57,314 nt of DNA, from NCBI RefSeq assembly GCF_019749255.1, contig NZ_JACWFH010000011.1, positions 1,511-58,824 of the forward strand, given 5' to 3'. Made by a program: the position numbers and the translations under genes. This document shows, piece after piece, positions 1 through 8,178 of the stretch. The stretch comes from Mesobacillus maritimus. Its GTDB lineage: Bacteria > Bacillota > Bacilli > Bacillales > Cytobacillaceae. How positions within the stretch are numbered: the first letter of the stretch is position 1; each line of letters begins with the position of its first letter. A model generated the notes under the pieces. It had not been told where the DNA came from, searched no databases, and saw only the letters and a program-made list of their open reading frames with translations.

Positions 1-26
1 ATAGATTGCACCCATGCCAGGCGCAC

Positions 27-66
27 AAAAAATAGAACGAGCTTGTTATAGCTCGTTCTATTTTTT
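27..66. terminator. bidirectional intrinsic terminator
   Basis: A stem of AATAGAACGAGC with its complement and an 8-base loop is flanked by an A run on the left and a T run on the right, so it can stop transcription from both sides. It closes the leftward pseudouridine synthase gene. Bases 1-26 hold nothing I can assign. Confidence 0.85.
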
Positions 67-75
67 AAACCATCA

Positions 76-792
76 TCACACTTCATACTTCATTAATGCT
101 TCTAATTCTTCCTCTGTTAGTTCACGATATTCCCCTAGCTCAAGTGATTCGTCTAATGCAAGTGGCCCCATCGAAAGGCGCTGCAGGTAGACAACTCTCT
201 TCCCGACAGCTTGAAACATTCGCTTAACTTGATGAAACTTACCTTCTGTAATCGTTAGTTCAATATCGGAACGAATGCCAGATTTAAGAATGTTTAAATC
301 CCCTGGTTTCGTTTCATAGCCATCATCAAGCACAACTCCTTTTTTAAAGGCATGTACATCTTCCTCTGTCACTTCGCCATCGATAACCGCAAAGTAAGTT
401 TTGGGTACATGTTTTTTAGGAGACAGAAGTTTGTGAGCGAGTTGGCCATCATTGGTAATTAACAGCAATCCTTCTGTATCTTTATCGAGTCTGCCAACTG
501 GAAAAGGCTCTAACACGCTGTCCTCTAACTCCAATAAATCGATGACGGTTTGATCGCGACTGTCTTCGGTAGCCGAAATCACCCCAGGAGGTTTGTTCAT
601 CATTAAATAAATAAATTCACGGTATAGCACTTCTTCCCCATGAACCGTTACCGCGTCTTTCTCACTGTCAACATGGTGACCTGAGTCTTTTATTACCTTC
701 TGATTAACCTGAACAGCTCCATCTTTTAGTAATTTTTTTACTTCTTTCCGACTGCCAAAACCGAGATTTGACAGCATCTTATCAATTCGCAT
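76..792 (-). CDS. ytzG: RsuA/RluB-family pseudouridine synthase
   Basis: The 238-residue protein converts a specific uridine in rRNA to pseudouridine in the cytoplasm. Residues 1-60 form an S4 RNA-binding domain beginning MRIDKMLSNLGFGSRK. The catalytic motif GRLDKDTEGLL follows, with the nucleophilic Asp at residue 103. The length suits the RsuA (16S rRNA) branch. The start at 792 is chosen because GTGGAG lies just upstream; an in-frame start 36 bases further out has no good ribosome binding site. It lies next to murJ, as ytzG lies next to ytgP in B. subtilis. Family assignment is firm; the exact target uridine (position 516 in the RsuA branch) is inferred. Confidence 0.9.
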   Translation of the reverse strand: MRIDKMLSNLGFGSRKEVKKLLKDGAVQVNQKVIKDSGHHVDSEKDAVTVHGEEVLYREFIYLMMNKPPGVISATEDSRDQTVIDLLELEDSVLEPFPVGRLDKDTEGLLLITNDGQLAHKLLSPKKHVPKTYFAVIDGEVTEEDVHAFKKGVVLDDGYETKPGDLNILKSGIRSDIELTITEGKFHQVKRMFQAVGKRVVYLQRLSMGPLALDESLELGEYRELTEEELEALMKYEV

Positions 793-826
793 ATGTATCA
801 CTCCACTTTCTAATAGGCATTTGCCC

Positions 827-855
827 ACTCCCTTTTACTCTTTCCACATAGACTA
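827..855 (+). promoter_or_regulatory. possible sigma-K-type promoter
   Basis: An AC dinucleotide at 827-828 is followed after 18 bases by CATAGACTA (847-855), which fits the sigma-K -10 pattern CATANNNTA. The -35 part carries little information, so this is only suggestive. It would drive the FPGGG-repeat gene and fits a late mother-cell coat or exosporium role. Confidence 0.35.
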
Positions 856-896
856 TTATCATGCTTTACCTGCAAAACACAAAGGAGATGAGAATT

Positions 897-1184
897 ATGA
901 TGGACTTTCGTCAACAAGGGCAAGTACAAGGGTTCCCAGGATTTCCCGGAGGAGGTTTTCCTGGTGGTGGCTTTCCCGGCGGCGGCTTTCCTGGCGGCGG
1001 ATTCCCTGGTGGTGGCTTCCCGGGCGGTGGCGGAAACGTAGACCGCAGACTTGACCAACTTGAGCGTCAACTTCAAAGGACCGACCGAAGATTAGATCAA
1101 CTTGAGCGGCGTGTCGACCGCATCGAGCGGCGTCTAGGAATTGGCTCGAGTCGTCCTGAATTTGATTATGGAACGTATTATTAA
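897..1184 (+). CDS. small FPGGG-repeat protein with coiled-coil tail (spore-surface candidate)
   Basis: I do not recognise this 95-residue protein as a named family. It starts MMDFRQQGQVQGFPGFPGGG, with a strong AAAGGAG site nine bases upstream. Residues of roughly 10-45 are tandem FPGGG pentapeptides, the last reading FPGGGG. A charged segment follows with two related heptad-like stretches (RRLDQLERQLQR and RRLDQLERRVDRIERR), typical of a trimeric or dimeric coiled coil. The tail is acidic and Tyr-rich (FDYGTYY). There is no signal peptide or membrane segment. Low-complexity Gly-rich repeats, coiled coil and a sigma-K-like promoter suggest a coat or exosporium filament protein; that function is inference. 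A terminator follows directly, so it is monocistronic. Confidence 0.8.
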   Translation: MMDFRQQGQVQGFPGFPGGGFPGGGFPGGGFPGGGFPGGGFPGGGGNVDRRLDQLERQLQRTDRRLDQLERRVDRIERRLGIGSSRPEFDYGTYY

Positions 1185-1192
1185 AAACTAAG

Positions 1193-1225
1193 AAAAATGG
1201 TCCCTCTAGCGGGGGACCATTTTTT
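1193..1225. terminator. bidirectional intrinsic terminator
   Basis: AAAAATGGTCCC pairs with GGGACCATTTTT across an 8-base loop. It serves the rightward repeat-protein gene and overlaps the stop codon of leftward murJ. Confidence 0.88.
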
Positions 1226-2849
1226 AAATCGGCAATCGAAGCTTCTTCTTTAATCGGTCAACCTTATCACCAAACAAGAAATAAATTAATTTTGTTCGGA
1301 AGCCAAGGTAGAAATAAATTCCAACCCCTACAGCGGCACATAGCACTACGATCATAATCGAGCTGAATTTCGATACTGGGGCCACCCAAAGCGTAATGGC
1401 CTCGTAAACAGCAAACGTAGCACCACCCATCACTCCAGAAAAAATGAAGATCAATAACACTCTTCTTCCGACAACTTTAAACGAATATCCTGCAAATTTC
1501 TTAATGACAAACAAATTAATTAGAATTGCAGCTAAATACCCAAGTGCGGTAGCCAAAACAGCTCCGTTCGTTTCGAAAGCTTGAATGAGTGGGATATTCA
1601 AACTTAGTTTTACAAGAAGCCCTGTTAACAAGCTTAACACCGTAAACCGCTGTTCATTAATGCCTTGCATAATCGCTGCCGTAACAGAGAACAACGCAAA
1701 TAAAATCGCAACCGGCGCATAAAGCCTTAACACCTCTGTACCTAACTCTTTATTTTCATAAAAAATCGTAAAAGCAGGCTCAGCCAATAACGATAACCCA
1801 ATCGTAGCTGGAACGGTTAAGTACAACAACACCTGGAAAGTCTGGTCAAGTTGGTGTGTTAAACTTGCACGGTTATTTTCAACAAACGCCTTTGTGATAC
1901 TTGGTACTAGCGTTAGTGAAAAGGCCGTAGCTAAGGAAACTGGAATAATGACTAATTTATGTGTTTGAAAATTCAATACCGAAAAAGCAGCAGTTGCGAT
2001 ATCACCTTGACCGATTGATTTCATCGCTCTCGCAAAAGTCATTTGATCAATAAATTGGAATAATGGATTCGCAATTCCAACGAAAACAAACGGAGCAGCA
2101 TATACAAGGATTTCTTTGTAGATTTCTTTTAACGAAATATCCACTGTTCCTTTATCTTGTTTAAGCAATTCATCAAGATGTGGTTTTCGTTTAAACCAAT
2201 ACCATGCTAAAACCACTAAGCTCCCAATGGCACCGATTAACGCTGCAAAGGTTGCCACACTTACCGCAGTGACGATACTTCCATCCATTACGTTTAGAAC
2301 AATAAAGGCCCCCGCAATAACAAATACGATACGAACAATTTGTTCAACAACCTGTGAGACCGCTGAAGGTCCCATCGATTGATGACCCTGGAAAAAGCCT
2401 CTAATCAGACTCATAAACGGAACAACAATTAAAGCAAAGGATACAGCGCGGATAACGGTTGTCACATCTTTTGGATTGATATCTTCCGTATTTTTACTAG
2501 TACTTAAAGTGAGTTCCGCCAGACCCGGCGCGGTAAAATACATAATCAAGAAACTCACAAAGCCTGTTGCCAGCATCACAGCTACTCCGGATTTAAAGAG
2601 TTTCCTTCCGACGGCATATTCTTCAAGTGTGTTATATTTTGAGATAAACTTTGAGACAGCTAGTGGGACACCCGCAGTCGCCACACTTATAAAAATGGTA
2701 TATGGAACATAAGAAAAGGAATAGAGCGCTGTTCCTTCATCCCCAACAATGGCATAAAACGGAATGACATAAAATAAGCCTAAAACCTTTGAGATGATTG
2801 TCCCAAGGGTTAGAATAAACGTCCCTCTTAATAGATTCGATGCTGACAT
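1224..2849 (-). CDS. murJ: MurJ/YtgP lipid II flippase (MVF/polysaccharide exporter family)
   Basis: This 541-residue polytopic membrane protein belongs to the MOP superfamily. It begins MSASNLLRGTFILTLGTIIS and has about 14 hydrophobic segments. By homology with B. subtilis YtgP (about the same length) it flips the lipid-linked peptidoglycan precursor to the outer face of the membrane. B. subtilis also has an unrelated, partly redundant flippase, Amj, which is not seen in this window. The start at 2849 is preceded by AGGAAGGG; the longer frame upstream adds 20 residues with no better site. A related family member is SpoVB, a sporulation paralogue, but the position beside ytzG and ytfP supports ytgP. 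Transcription is leftward and ends at the hairpin near 1210. Confidence 0.92.
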   Translation of the reverse strand: MSASNLLRGTFILTLGTIISKVLGLFYVIPFYAIVGDEGTALYSFSYVPYTIFISVATAGVPLAVSKFISKYNTLEEYAVGRKLFKSGVAVMLATGFVSFLIMYFTAPGLAELTLSTSKNTEDINPKDVTTVIRAVSFALIVVPFMSLIRGFFQGHQSMGPSAVSQVVEQIVRIVFVIAGAFIVLNVMDGSIVTAVSVATFAALIGAIGSLVVLAWYWFKRKPHLDELLKQDKGTVDISLKEIYKEILVYAAPFVFVGIANPLFQFIDQMTFARAMKSIGQGDIATAAFSVLNFQTHKLVIIPVSLATAFSLTLVPSITKAFVENNRASLTHQLDQTFQVLLYLTVPATIGLSLLAEPAFTIFYENKELGTEVLRLYAPVAILFALFSVTAAIMQGINEQRFTVLSLLTGLLVKLSLNIPLIQAFETNGAVLATALGYLAAILINLFVIKKFAGYSFKVVGRRVLLIFIFSGVMGGATFAVYEAITLWVAPVSKFSSIMIVVLCAAVGVGIYFYLGFRTKLIYFLFGDKVDRLKKKLRLPI

Positions 2850-3099
2850 ATAATCCCTTCCTACTTGAAAAAGCGTAACTCTGGTTAACGCTTCCTTAAA
2901 TAAAAACACTAATTAAAGATCTCAATTTTTTATTTTATCATACTCACTCTAAATAACTACGACATTTATCATTCAAGATTACAATTATTTAGTTTACCCT
3001 TCTTTTCCCCCGCCTGCCACTTTTACTACTGGTTTGTTTCCCTTCATATTGGAAATGTTTTATAATGAGAGAATCTTTTTTAGATAGGATGAAAAATAA

Positions 3100-4374
3100 A
3101 TGAAACAAACTAAGTATGATTGTGTGGTCATTGGCGGGGGACCCTCCGGTTTAATGGCAGCCATTGCCGCTGGCGAAAAAGGGGCTAGCGTTTTACTCGT
3201 TGATAAAGGAAATAAACTCGGTCGTAAACTTGCAATATCCGGTGGCGGTCGCTGCAATGTGACAAACAGGCTCCCTGTTGAAGAGATTATCAAACATATC
3301 CCTGGCAATGGTCGTTTTTTATATAGTGCCTTTTCAATTTTTAATAATGAAGACATTATTTCGTTTTTTGAGGACTTGGGTATTGAGCTAAAGGAAGAAG
3401 ACCATGGTCGAATGTTCCCAACTAGCAATAAAGCTCAATCCGTTGTTGATGCTTTGTTAACGAAGCTAAGTGAACTCGATGTCGAGATTAAAGTAAATTC
3501 TCCTGTTCGGGATGTTTATTACGAAGATGGTCGGGTTGTTTCTCTAGAACTTGTAAGTGGCGAAACCGTTTCGGCAGGTAGCGTCGTCATTGCTGTTGGG
3601 GGAAAGTCTGTCCCACACACAGGGTCAACAGGTGATGGATATGCTTGGGCTGAAAAAGCAGGGCATACCATCACTGAGTTATTTCCAACAGAGGTCCCAC
3701 TCCTGTCTAATGAGCCTTTTATAAAAGAAAAGGTCTTGCAAGGATTATCTCTCCGCGGGGTGGAGTTGAGTGTGCTTAATCCGAAAGGAAAGCCTTTGGT
3801 TACTCATAAGATGGATATGATTTTCACCCATTTTGGCGTCAGTGGACCAGCTGTGTTACGTTGCAGTCAGTTTGTCGTGAAGGCCATGAAAAAATGGAAG
3901 CTTAGGGAGGTAACCATGAATCTCGATGCTTGTCCTGATGTCAAACAAGAACAGCTTTTCCAAGAGATAAATGGGCAATTAAAGGCTGAACCTAAGAAAG
4001 CTGTAAAAAATGTGCTTAAAGGATTTTTACCGGAAAGGTATCTCTTGTTTTTATTAGAGAGAAGTGCGATTGATCCTTCATCCCAATGCGGTCAGCTTTC
4101 ACAAGAGAAAATTAGAAGCTTTGTCAATAGCTGCAAAAACTTCCAGTTCACTGTGAACGGCACGCAACCACTCGAAAAGGCTTTTGTAACTGGCGGTGGT
4201 GTATCAGTGAAGGAGATTGAACCACAAACCATGGCATCAAGGTTGATGGATGGACTGTTTTTCTGTGGGGAAATCCTCGATATTCATGGATATACTGGTG
4301 GATATAACATCACTTCGGCTCTCGTGACCGGGCGGCTTGCAGGGGGAAATGCAGCGGAGTATGCGTTGAGGTGA
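3100..4374 (+). CDS. ytfP: HI0933-family NAD(P)/FAD-dependent oxidoreductase
   Basis: The 424-residue flavoprotein opens with a Rossmann dinucleotide-binding motif, [20 protein letters not shown] (about residues 9-28). The family hallmark [16 protein letters not shown] follows. The C-terminal motif GGGVSVKEI...[19 protein letters not shown] is typical of BaiN/HI0933 proteins. It is cytoplasmic and its substrate is unknown. The gene starts with ATG; a perfect TATAAT at 3061-3066 supplies the -10 box, though the -35 is weak. In B. subtilis, ytfP also follows ytgP and ytzG. Confidence 0.92.
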   Translation: MKQTKYDCVVIGGGPSGLMAAIAAGEKGASVLLVDKGNKLGRKLAISGGGRCNVTNRLPVEEIIKHIPGNGRFLYSAFSIFNNEDIISFFEDLGIELKEEDHGRMFPTSNKAQSVVDALLTKLSELDVEIKVNSPVRDVYYEDGRVVSLELVSGETVSAGSVVIAVGGKSVPHTGSTGDGYAWAEKAGHTITELFPTEVPLLSNEPFIKEKVLQGLSLRGVELSVLNPKGKPLVTHKMDMIFTHFGVSGPAVLRCSQFVVKAMKKWKLREVTMNLDACPDVKQEQLFQEINGQLKAEPKKAVKNVLKGFLPERYLLFLLERSAIDPSSQCGQLSQEKIRSFVNSCKNFQFTVNGTQPLEKAFVTGGGVSVKEIEPQTMASRLMDGLFFCGEILDIHGYTGGYNITSALVTGRLAGGNAAEYALR

Positions 4375-4462
4375 GGTTGAAAGAAAACCGGGGCCTAGAG
4401 AAGAAACAGATGAATCACGGTTAACTAAGTTGAGCGCTTGTTGTTTTCAAACATTGCAGAAC

Positions 4463-4485
4463 GGCCTGACATTTTTTGTCAGGCC
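4463..4485. terminator. hairpin between ytfP and cse60
   Basis: GGCCTGAC pairs with GTCAGGCC around a T-rich loop. The T tract after the stem is poor, so efficiency is uncertain. The right arm overlaps the cse60 3' end. Confidence 0.55.
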
Positions 4486-4667
4486 TTATATATGACCATT
4501 GCACTAAAACAATATATCTGTTCTTCATCCTCTTCCTCTTCTGCCATCGCTGCGACGTTATATTTGATATCAACCAATTGATCGTCATCAATTTGTTTTA
4601 GAAAGCGATTCATATCTTTTTCAAGATCCTTTTCATGCTCATGGTCAAAAACCTTTACTTGAATCAT
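4479..4667 (-). CDS. cse60: sporulation protein Cse60
   Basis: A 62-residue acidic protein beginning MIQVKVFDHEHEKDLEKDMN and ending EEQIYCFSAMVIYKA. It closely resembles the B. subtilis sigma-E-dependent protein Cse60 (about 60 residues), whose biochemical role is unknown. The start at 4667 follows GGGAGAGGAG. An upstream in-frame start would add 18 residues unlike the family. A run of seven acidic residues (EEEEDEE) precedes the conserved end. I could not find a convincing sigma-E promoter by eye. Confidence 0.85.
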   Translation of the reverse strand: MIQVKVFDHEHEKDLEKDMNRFLKQIDDDQLVDIKYNVAAMAEEEEDEEQIYCFSAMVIYKA

Positions 4668-4736
4668 AATCTCCTCTCCCTTGCCTTTTTTAGCAGTATC
4701 GCCATATATCTGAATCTTCAATCATCCGTAATTATC

Positions 4737-4765
4737 TTGTTTGGTAGATTTATTTTACTTAAAAT
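4737..4765 (+). promoter_or_regulatory. possible sigma-A promoter of the NERD gene
   Basis: TTGTTT, a 17-base spacer and TAAAAT. The -10 matches five of six consensus bases and the -35 is weak. The transcript would begin about 18 bases before the TTG start codon, giving a very short leader. Confidence 0.45.
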
Positions 4766-4789
4766 AGAAATCAGAAAGGAAGTGGGAAT

Positions 4790-5698
4790 TTGATCATAAA
4801 GCCCCGGATAAAATCACGTTTGTTGGTCATTTTAGAGATTCTTAATTCTCGAATGGAACTAGCAGAAGAAGAAAAACAGTATTACCTATCGCAGGAGAAA
4901 GGTCACCACGGTGAACAGCTAAATGATCTTTGGGTAAAAAAATTAGAAGAAGAATTATTTGTTCTACATAACTTACTTTTTGAAATGAAGAATAGTCAGT
5001 TTCAAATCGATACTCTAATTATTGCTCAAGACAGAATATATCTGCTTGATGTTAAGTACCACAAAGGAGATTACATTTATAAAAATGATGGATTCTATAC
5101 TCTTTCTGACAATGAAACAAAAAATCATTTGCATCAATTAAGAAGATGCGAGACCTTGCTTCGACAACTGCTTCAAACTCTCGGTTTTAATATCCCTATT
5201 GAAAGCACCCTCATTTTTAACAATCCTGAATTCTACTTATACAATGTCCCACCGGAACTCCCAATCATCTTTCCAACACAATTAAAACGGTTCTATAACA
5301 ATTTAAATAAAAGACCTTCAAAATTGAGTGAAAAACACAAACTATTGGCTAAAAAACTATTAGATGAGGATAAAGGTGAATCTAGTTATTCAAAGATACC
5401 AATCTATAAATATCATCAAATCAAGAAGGGATTCTCTTGTGGGACTTGCTTTTCTTTATTAACTACTGTCGAGAAAAGGAAAGTCGTTTGTACCAGCTGT
5501 GGACATATAGAACATCTGGAATCAGCTTTATTGCGAAATGTTAAGGAGTATATGCTACTTTTTCCGGAGAGGAAGGTTACGACTCTTGCAATTTATGAGT
5601 GGTGTGGGGGAGTTGGGTCACAACGATCCTTTAGAAGAATATTGTTCAATCATTTTACACCTATAGGTCATGGGAGATTCACCCATTTTATAGAATGA
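4790..5698 (+). CDS. NERD-domain protein with C-terminal zinc ribbon
   Basis: The 302-residue protein carries an N-terminal nuclease-related domain (NERD) at about residues 37-150. The GE pair is at 41-42 (HHGEQLNDLWV), the Asp of QIDTLII at 74, and the D-x-K element at 87-89 in YLLDVKY. These correspond to the PD-(D/E)XK-like active-site positions. A C4 zinc ribbon follows (C217, C220, C234, C237) and a short basic tail. A DNA- or RNA-directed role is likely, but no substrate is known. The start codon is TTG, supported by AAAGGAAG seven bases upstream. No terminator is visible before the 52-bp repeat array, so the array is probably its 3' UTR. There are no partner genes; it looks like an accessory single gene. 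Confidence 0.85.
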   Translation: MIIKPRIKSRLLVILEILNSRMELAEEEKQYYLSQEKGHHGEQLNDLWVKKLEEELFVLHNLLFEMKNSQFQIDTLIIAQDRIYLLDVKYHKGDYIYKNDGFYTLSDNETKNHLHQLRRCETLLRQLLQTLGFNIPIESTLIFNNPEFYLYNVPPELPIIFPTQLKRFYNNLNKRPSKLSEKHKLLAKKLLDEDKGESSYSKIPIYKYHQIKKGFSCGTCFSLLTTVEKRKVVCTSCGHIEHLESALLRNVKEYMLLFPERKVTTLAIYEWCGGVGSQRSFRRILFNHFTPIGHGRFTHFIE

Positions 5699-5737
5699 TG
5701 TTTATGTTTGGGAATTATAAATGATATAAGTTTTTTG

Positions 5738-6280
5738 GTGCTCTATAATTCTTTCATACAGCACTTTTTCCATGGTTCCTTCTCTTTTGGTGCTCTATGA
5801 ACTCTTCATACAGCACTTTTTCCATTAGTTCTTCTCTTTTAGTGCTCTATGACTGCTTCATACAGCACTTTTTCCATTAGTTCTTCTCTTTTAGTGCTCT
5901 ATGACTTCCTCATACAGCACTTTCTCCATGGTTCCTTCTCGTTTTGTGCTCTATAAACTCTCCATACAGCACTTTTTCCATGGTTCCTTCTCTTTTGGTG
6001 CTCTATGAACTCTTTATACAGCACTTTTTATATGGTTCCTCCTCTTTTGGTGCTCTATGAACTCTTCATACAGCACTTTTTTCTTGGTTCCTTCTCTTTT
6101 GGTGCTCTATGAACTCTTCATATAGCACTTTTTTCTTGGTTCCTTCTCGTTTTGTGCTCTATGACTGCCTCATACAGCGCTTTTTCCATGGTTCCTTCTC
6201 TTTTGGTGCTCTATGAACTCTTCATACAGCACTTTTTAAATGATTCCTCCTCTTTTGGTGCTCTCTATAAACTTTCAAAC
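5738..6280. repeat. tandem array of 52-bp hairpin units (11 copies, last degenerate)
   Basis: Units begin with GTGCTC at 5738, 5790, 5842, 5894, 5946, 5998, 6050, 6102, 6154, 6206 and 6258, an exact 52-base period throughout. Each of the first ten contains an inverted repeat, GTGCT-C-TATGA / TCATA-C-AGCAC, around a 5-base loop. Each stem is followed by four to six T residues and then a pyrimidine-rich linker. On the rightward transcript every unit looks like a small intrinsic terminator. Whole units are conserved with scattered substitutions and there are no unique spacers. The eleventh unit decays after GTGCTCTCTATAA. Open frames crossing the array are by-products. Confidence 0.97.
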
Positions 6281-6320
6281 AAAAAACCGATACCCCAAAA
6301 AACACAACCAGGGGTACCGG
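6281..6320 (-). terminator. terminator of the CoA-transferase operon
   Basis: On the minus strand CCGGTACCCC pairs with GGGGTATCGG (one mismatch), followed by a run of six T residues. It stops leftward transcription of scoAB before it enters the repeat array. Confidence 0.8.
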
Positions 6321-6340
6321 CCATCCTCAATATTCTAATA

Positions 6341-7039
6341 TCAAACCAACGCTGGTTCTCCTACTTCTTCCCGTTTCACGACTTTAAAGTCTTCAGCTAC
6401 TTCATAATGAGCTGGTGTCATTTCTTTTAGCTGTTCTAAAGTTACCTCATCGACCATTTCCACTAAGTACATTCTACCTTCGCGGAATTTGAACACAGCA
6501 TATTCAGTTACGATGGTATCTACTCGATTTTTAGCGGTTAATGGATAGTTACATTCTGGTAAAATCTTAGGTTCTCCTTTAGGAGACAAGTGGGACATGG
6601 CAGCAATGACTCTTTTAGCGCCGATGACGAGGTCCATTGCGCCGCCGACTCCAAGAACAGCTTTTCCTGGAACTGCCCAGCTAGCAAGGTCACCCGTCTC
6701 AGAAACTTGTAATGCTCCGATCACTGTTGCATCAAGATGACCGCCACGCATAATTGTAAAAGATAGCGAACTATCAAAATACGAAGCATGTGAGAGTGCG
6801 GTAATTGGTTGTACACCAGAAGCGTTTACTAGATCAATGGTTTCAGGATCAACCACAACCTCATTTGGATCTGGCTCTGGTCCAACACCTAAGATTCCAT
6901 TCTCTGAGTGAAGTGTCACTTTTCCCTTTGGTAAATAATCAGCTACTAGTGTTGGAATCCCAATCCCTAGATTTACCACCCCTGAAGTTAGTTCCTGCGC
7001 ACAGCGTTTCGCAATATATTGTTTAATATCTACACCCAT
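6341..7039 (-). CDS. scoB: 3-oxoacid/acetoacetate CoA-transferase subunit B
   Basis: This 232-residue beta subunit carries the SENGILG signature at about residues 45-51, with the catalytic Glu46 that forms the CoA thioester. GIGIPTLV near residues 26-33 is also typical. Together with subunit A it moves CoA between acetoacetate and succinate, acetate or butyrate. Sequence alone does not fix the donor, so ScoB, AtoA and CtfB are all possible names. The ATG overlaps the subunit A stop by one base (TAATG), showing translational coupling. The adjacent divergent acetoacetate decarboxylase supports acetoacetyl-CoA as the substrate in this context. Confidence 0.9.
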   Translation of the reverse strand: MGVDIKQYIAKRCAQELTSGVVNLGIGIPTLVADYLPKGKVTLHSENGILGVGPEPDPNEVVVDPETIDLVNASGVQPITALSHASYFDSSLSFTIMRGGHLDATVIGALQVSETGDLASWAVPGKAVLGVGGAMDLVIGAKRVIAAMSHLSPKGEPKILPECNYPLTAKNRVDTIVTEYAVFKFREGRMYLVEMVDEVTLEQLKEMTPAHYEVAEDFKVVKREEVGEPALV

Positions 7040-7728
7040 TATACTTCCTCCCTTTTAACAACAATGTCAACAAAGATAAATGGTGTTACGATTGAATCCG
7101 GATCAAGTTCGCCAATTTCTACGATTTCATCCACTTCTACTATGGTCAACTTAGCCGCAGTGGCCATAGCTGGATTAAAGTTTTGAGCCGTTTTTTTATA
7201 AACAAGATTTCCTGCTTTATCAGCTTTGTGCGCTCGAATGATGGCAACATCAGCGGTCAATGACTGCTCAAGTACATGCTCGCGACCATTAATGATTCTA
7301 GATTCTTTTCCTTCAGCTAAAAGCGTGCCTGCTGCTGTAGGTGTAAAAAATGCTGGGATTCCAGCTCCGCCTAAACGGATTGCTTCTGTAAAGGTACCTT
7401 GTGGCAATAACTCAATTTCTACTTTGCCTTCTTGATAGGCTACCACTAACTCTTTATTTGTTGAAAAGAAACTACCAATTACTTTTTTTATCCGATTTTG
7501 CTCAAAAAGGGCATTAAGAGTTGATACACTCCCAAGGCTATTCATAATTAAAGTGAGTTGATCTAGTTCCGTTCTTTTCACTAACGCCTTAGACAAGTGT
7601 CGTGGCATTCCTGGGAAACCGAATCCCCCCACCATGATCGATGCTCCTTCAGGTATTCTTTGTATCGCCTCGTCAGCATTTAGGAATTCTACCCCTGTTT
7701 GGATCTGGTCAATCGTGCCATTCATCAT
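7039..7728 (-). CDS. scoA: 3-oxoacid/acetoacetate CoA-transferase subunit A
   Basis: This 229-residue alpha subunit has the CoA-transferase signature GGFGFPGMP at about residues 34-42 and the GGAGIPAFFTPTAAGT segment further on. It is the first gene of a two-gene operon with scoB. Two adjacent ATG codons (7728 and 7725) follow a GGGGG-type ribosome binding site; either may be used. A strong promoter with an operator-like palindrome lies directly upstream. Alternative names are atoD and ctfA. Confidence 0.9.
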   Translation of the reverse strand: MMNGTIDQIQTGVEFLNADEAIQRIPEGASIMVGGFGFPGMPRHLSKALVKRTELDQLTLIMNSLGSVSTLNALFEQNRIKKVIGSFFSTNKELVVAYQEGKVEIELLPQGTFTEAIRLGGAGIPAFFTPTAAGTLLAEGKESRIINGREHVLEQSLTADVAIIRAHKADKAGNLVYKKTAQNFNPAMATAAKLTIVEVDEIVEIGELDPDSIVTPFIFVDIVVKREEV

Positions 7729-7755
7729 CCATTCCCCCTGAGAATAATTATCTTT

Positions 7756-7773
7756 ATACTAACTGGTTGGTAT
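7756..7773 (-). promoter_or_regulatory. operator-like palindrome (TetR-type) before scoA
   Basis: ATACTAACTGGTTGGTAT is an imperfect 18-base palindrome: ATAC-AAC / GTT-GTAT half-sites, with mismatches only at two symmetric position pairs. It starts about 16 bases downstream of the scoA -10 box, where a bound repressor would block transcription. The half-site spacing resembles TetR-family operators. No regulator gene is present in the window. Confidence 0.55.
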
Positions 7774-7789
7774 GTAGTTGCATAATAAA

Positions 7790-7819
7790 ATAATATACCC
7801 TCGAATAATTTTCTGTCAA
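7790..7819 (-). promoter_or_regulatory. sigma-A promoter of scoAB
   Basis: On the minus strand TTGACA (7814-7819) is followed by an 18-base spacer and TATTAT (7790-7795). The -35 is perfect and the -10 matches five of six. Confidence 0.75.
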
Positions 7820-8048
7820 TTCAAATTTCCAGTTTTTTCGCCAAACTATTTTGTTTTTAACTCATGAACAAAATGACTAATACAGAAAATTCAGGGATAA
7901 AGACTTGAATTTCAAGGACAAAGCAGAAGATTCTGTAGATATAACCGCACCCTAAAACCTTTATTTTACAAGGTTTAATAAAAATTATTTCCAGTAAAAT
8001 AGCAGATTCCTAGCATTCAATTAATCTCTAAATAGTCTGAAGATTCGG

Positions 8049-8076
8049 TTGACAAAATGTTCCATACATGTAGAAT
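8049..8076 (+). promoter_or_regulatory. sigma-A promoter of adc
   Basis: TTGACA (8049-8054), a 16-base spacer and TAGAAT (8071-8076). The leader to the adc start is about 95 bases. Apart from this, the scoA promoter and its operator, the 450-base gap between scoA and adc holds nothing else I can identify. Confidence 0.75.
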
Positions 8077-8178
8077 AAAGACTGTGAACAGGATTATCAG
8101 ACATCTTTTGGTATACATAAATTATTATTCAAGAATAACTTTTACTTTATTTGAAACGAAAGAAAGGATGAAAGAACA

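Noticed and set aside
821-1054. Arg/Trp/Ser-rich 77-codon frame over the FPGGG gene
   Set aside because: An alternate-frame reading of the GC-rich repeats. The FPGGG frame has the ribosome binding site and a coherent protein.
5738-6280. 52-bp array as a CRISPR array
   Set aside because: The whole unit is conserved, there are no unique spacers between short repeats, and no cas gene is present.
6152-6430. 92-codon open frame on the plus strand
   Set aside because: It is produced by the tandem repeat reading through in one frame and then runs antisense into scoB; no ribosome binding site.
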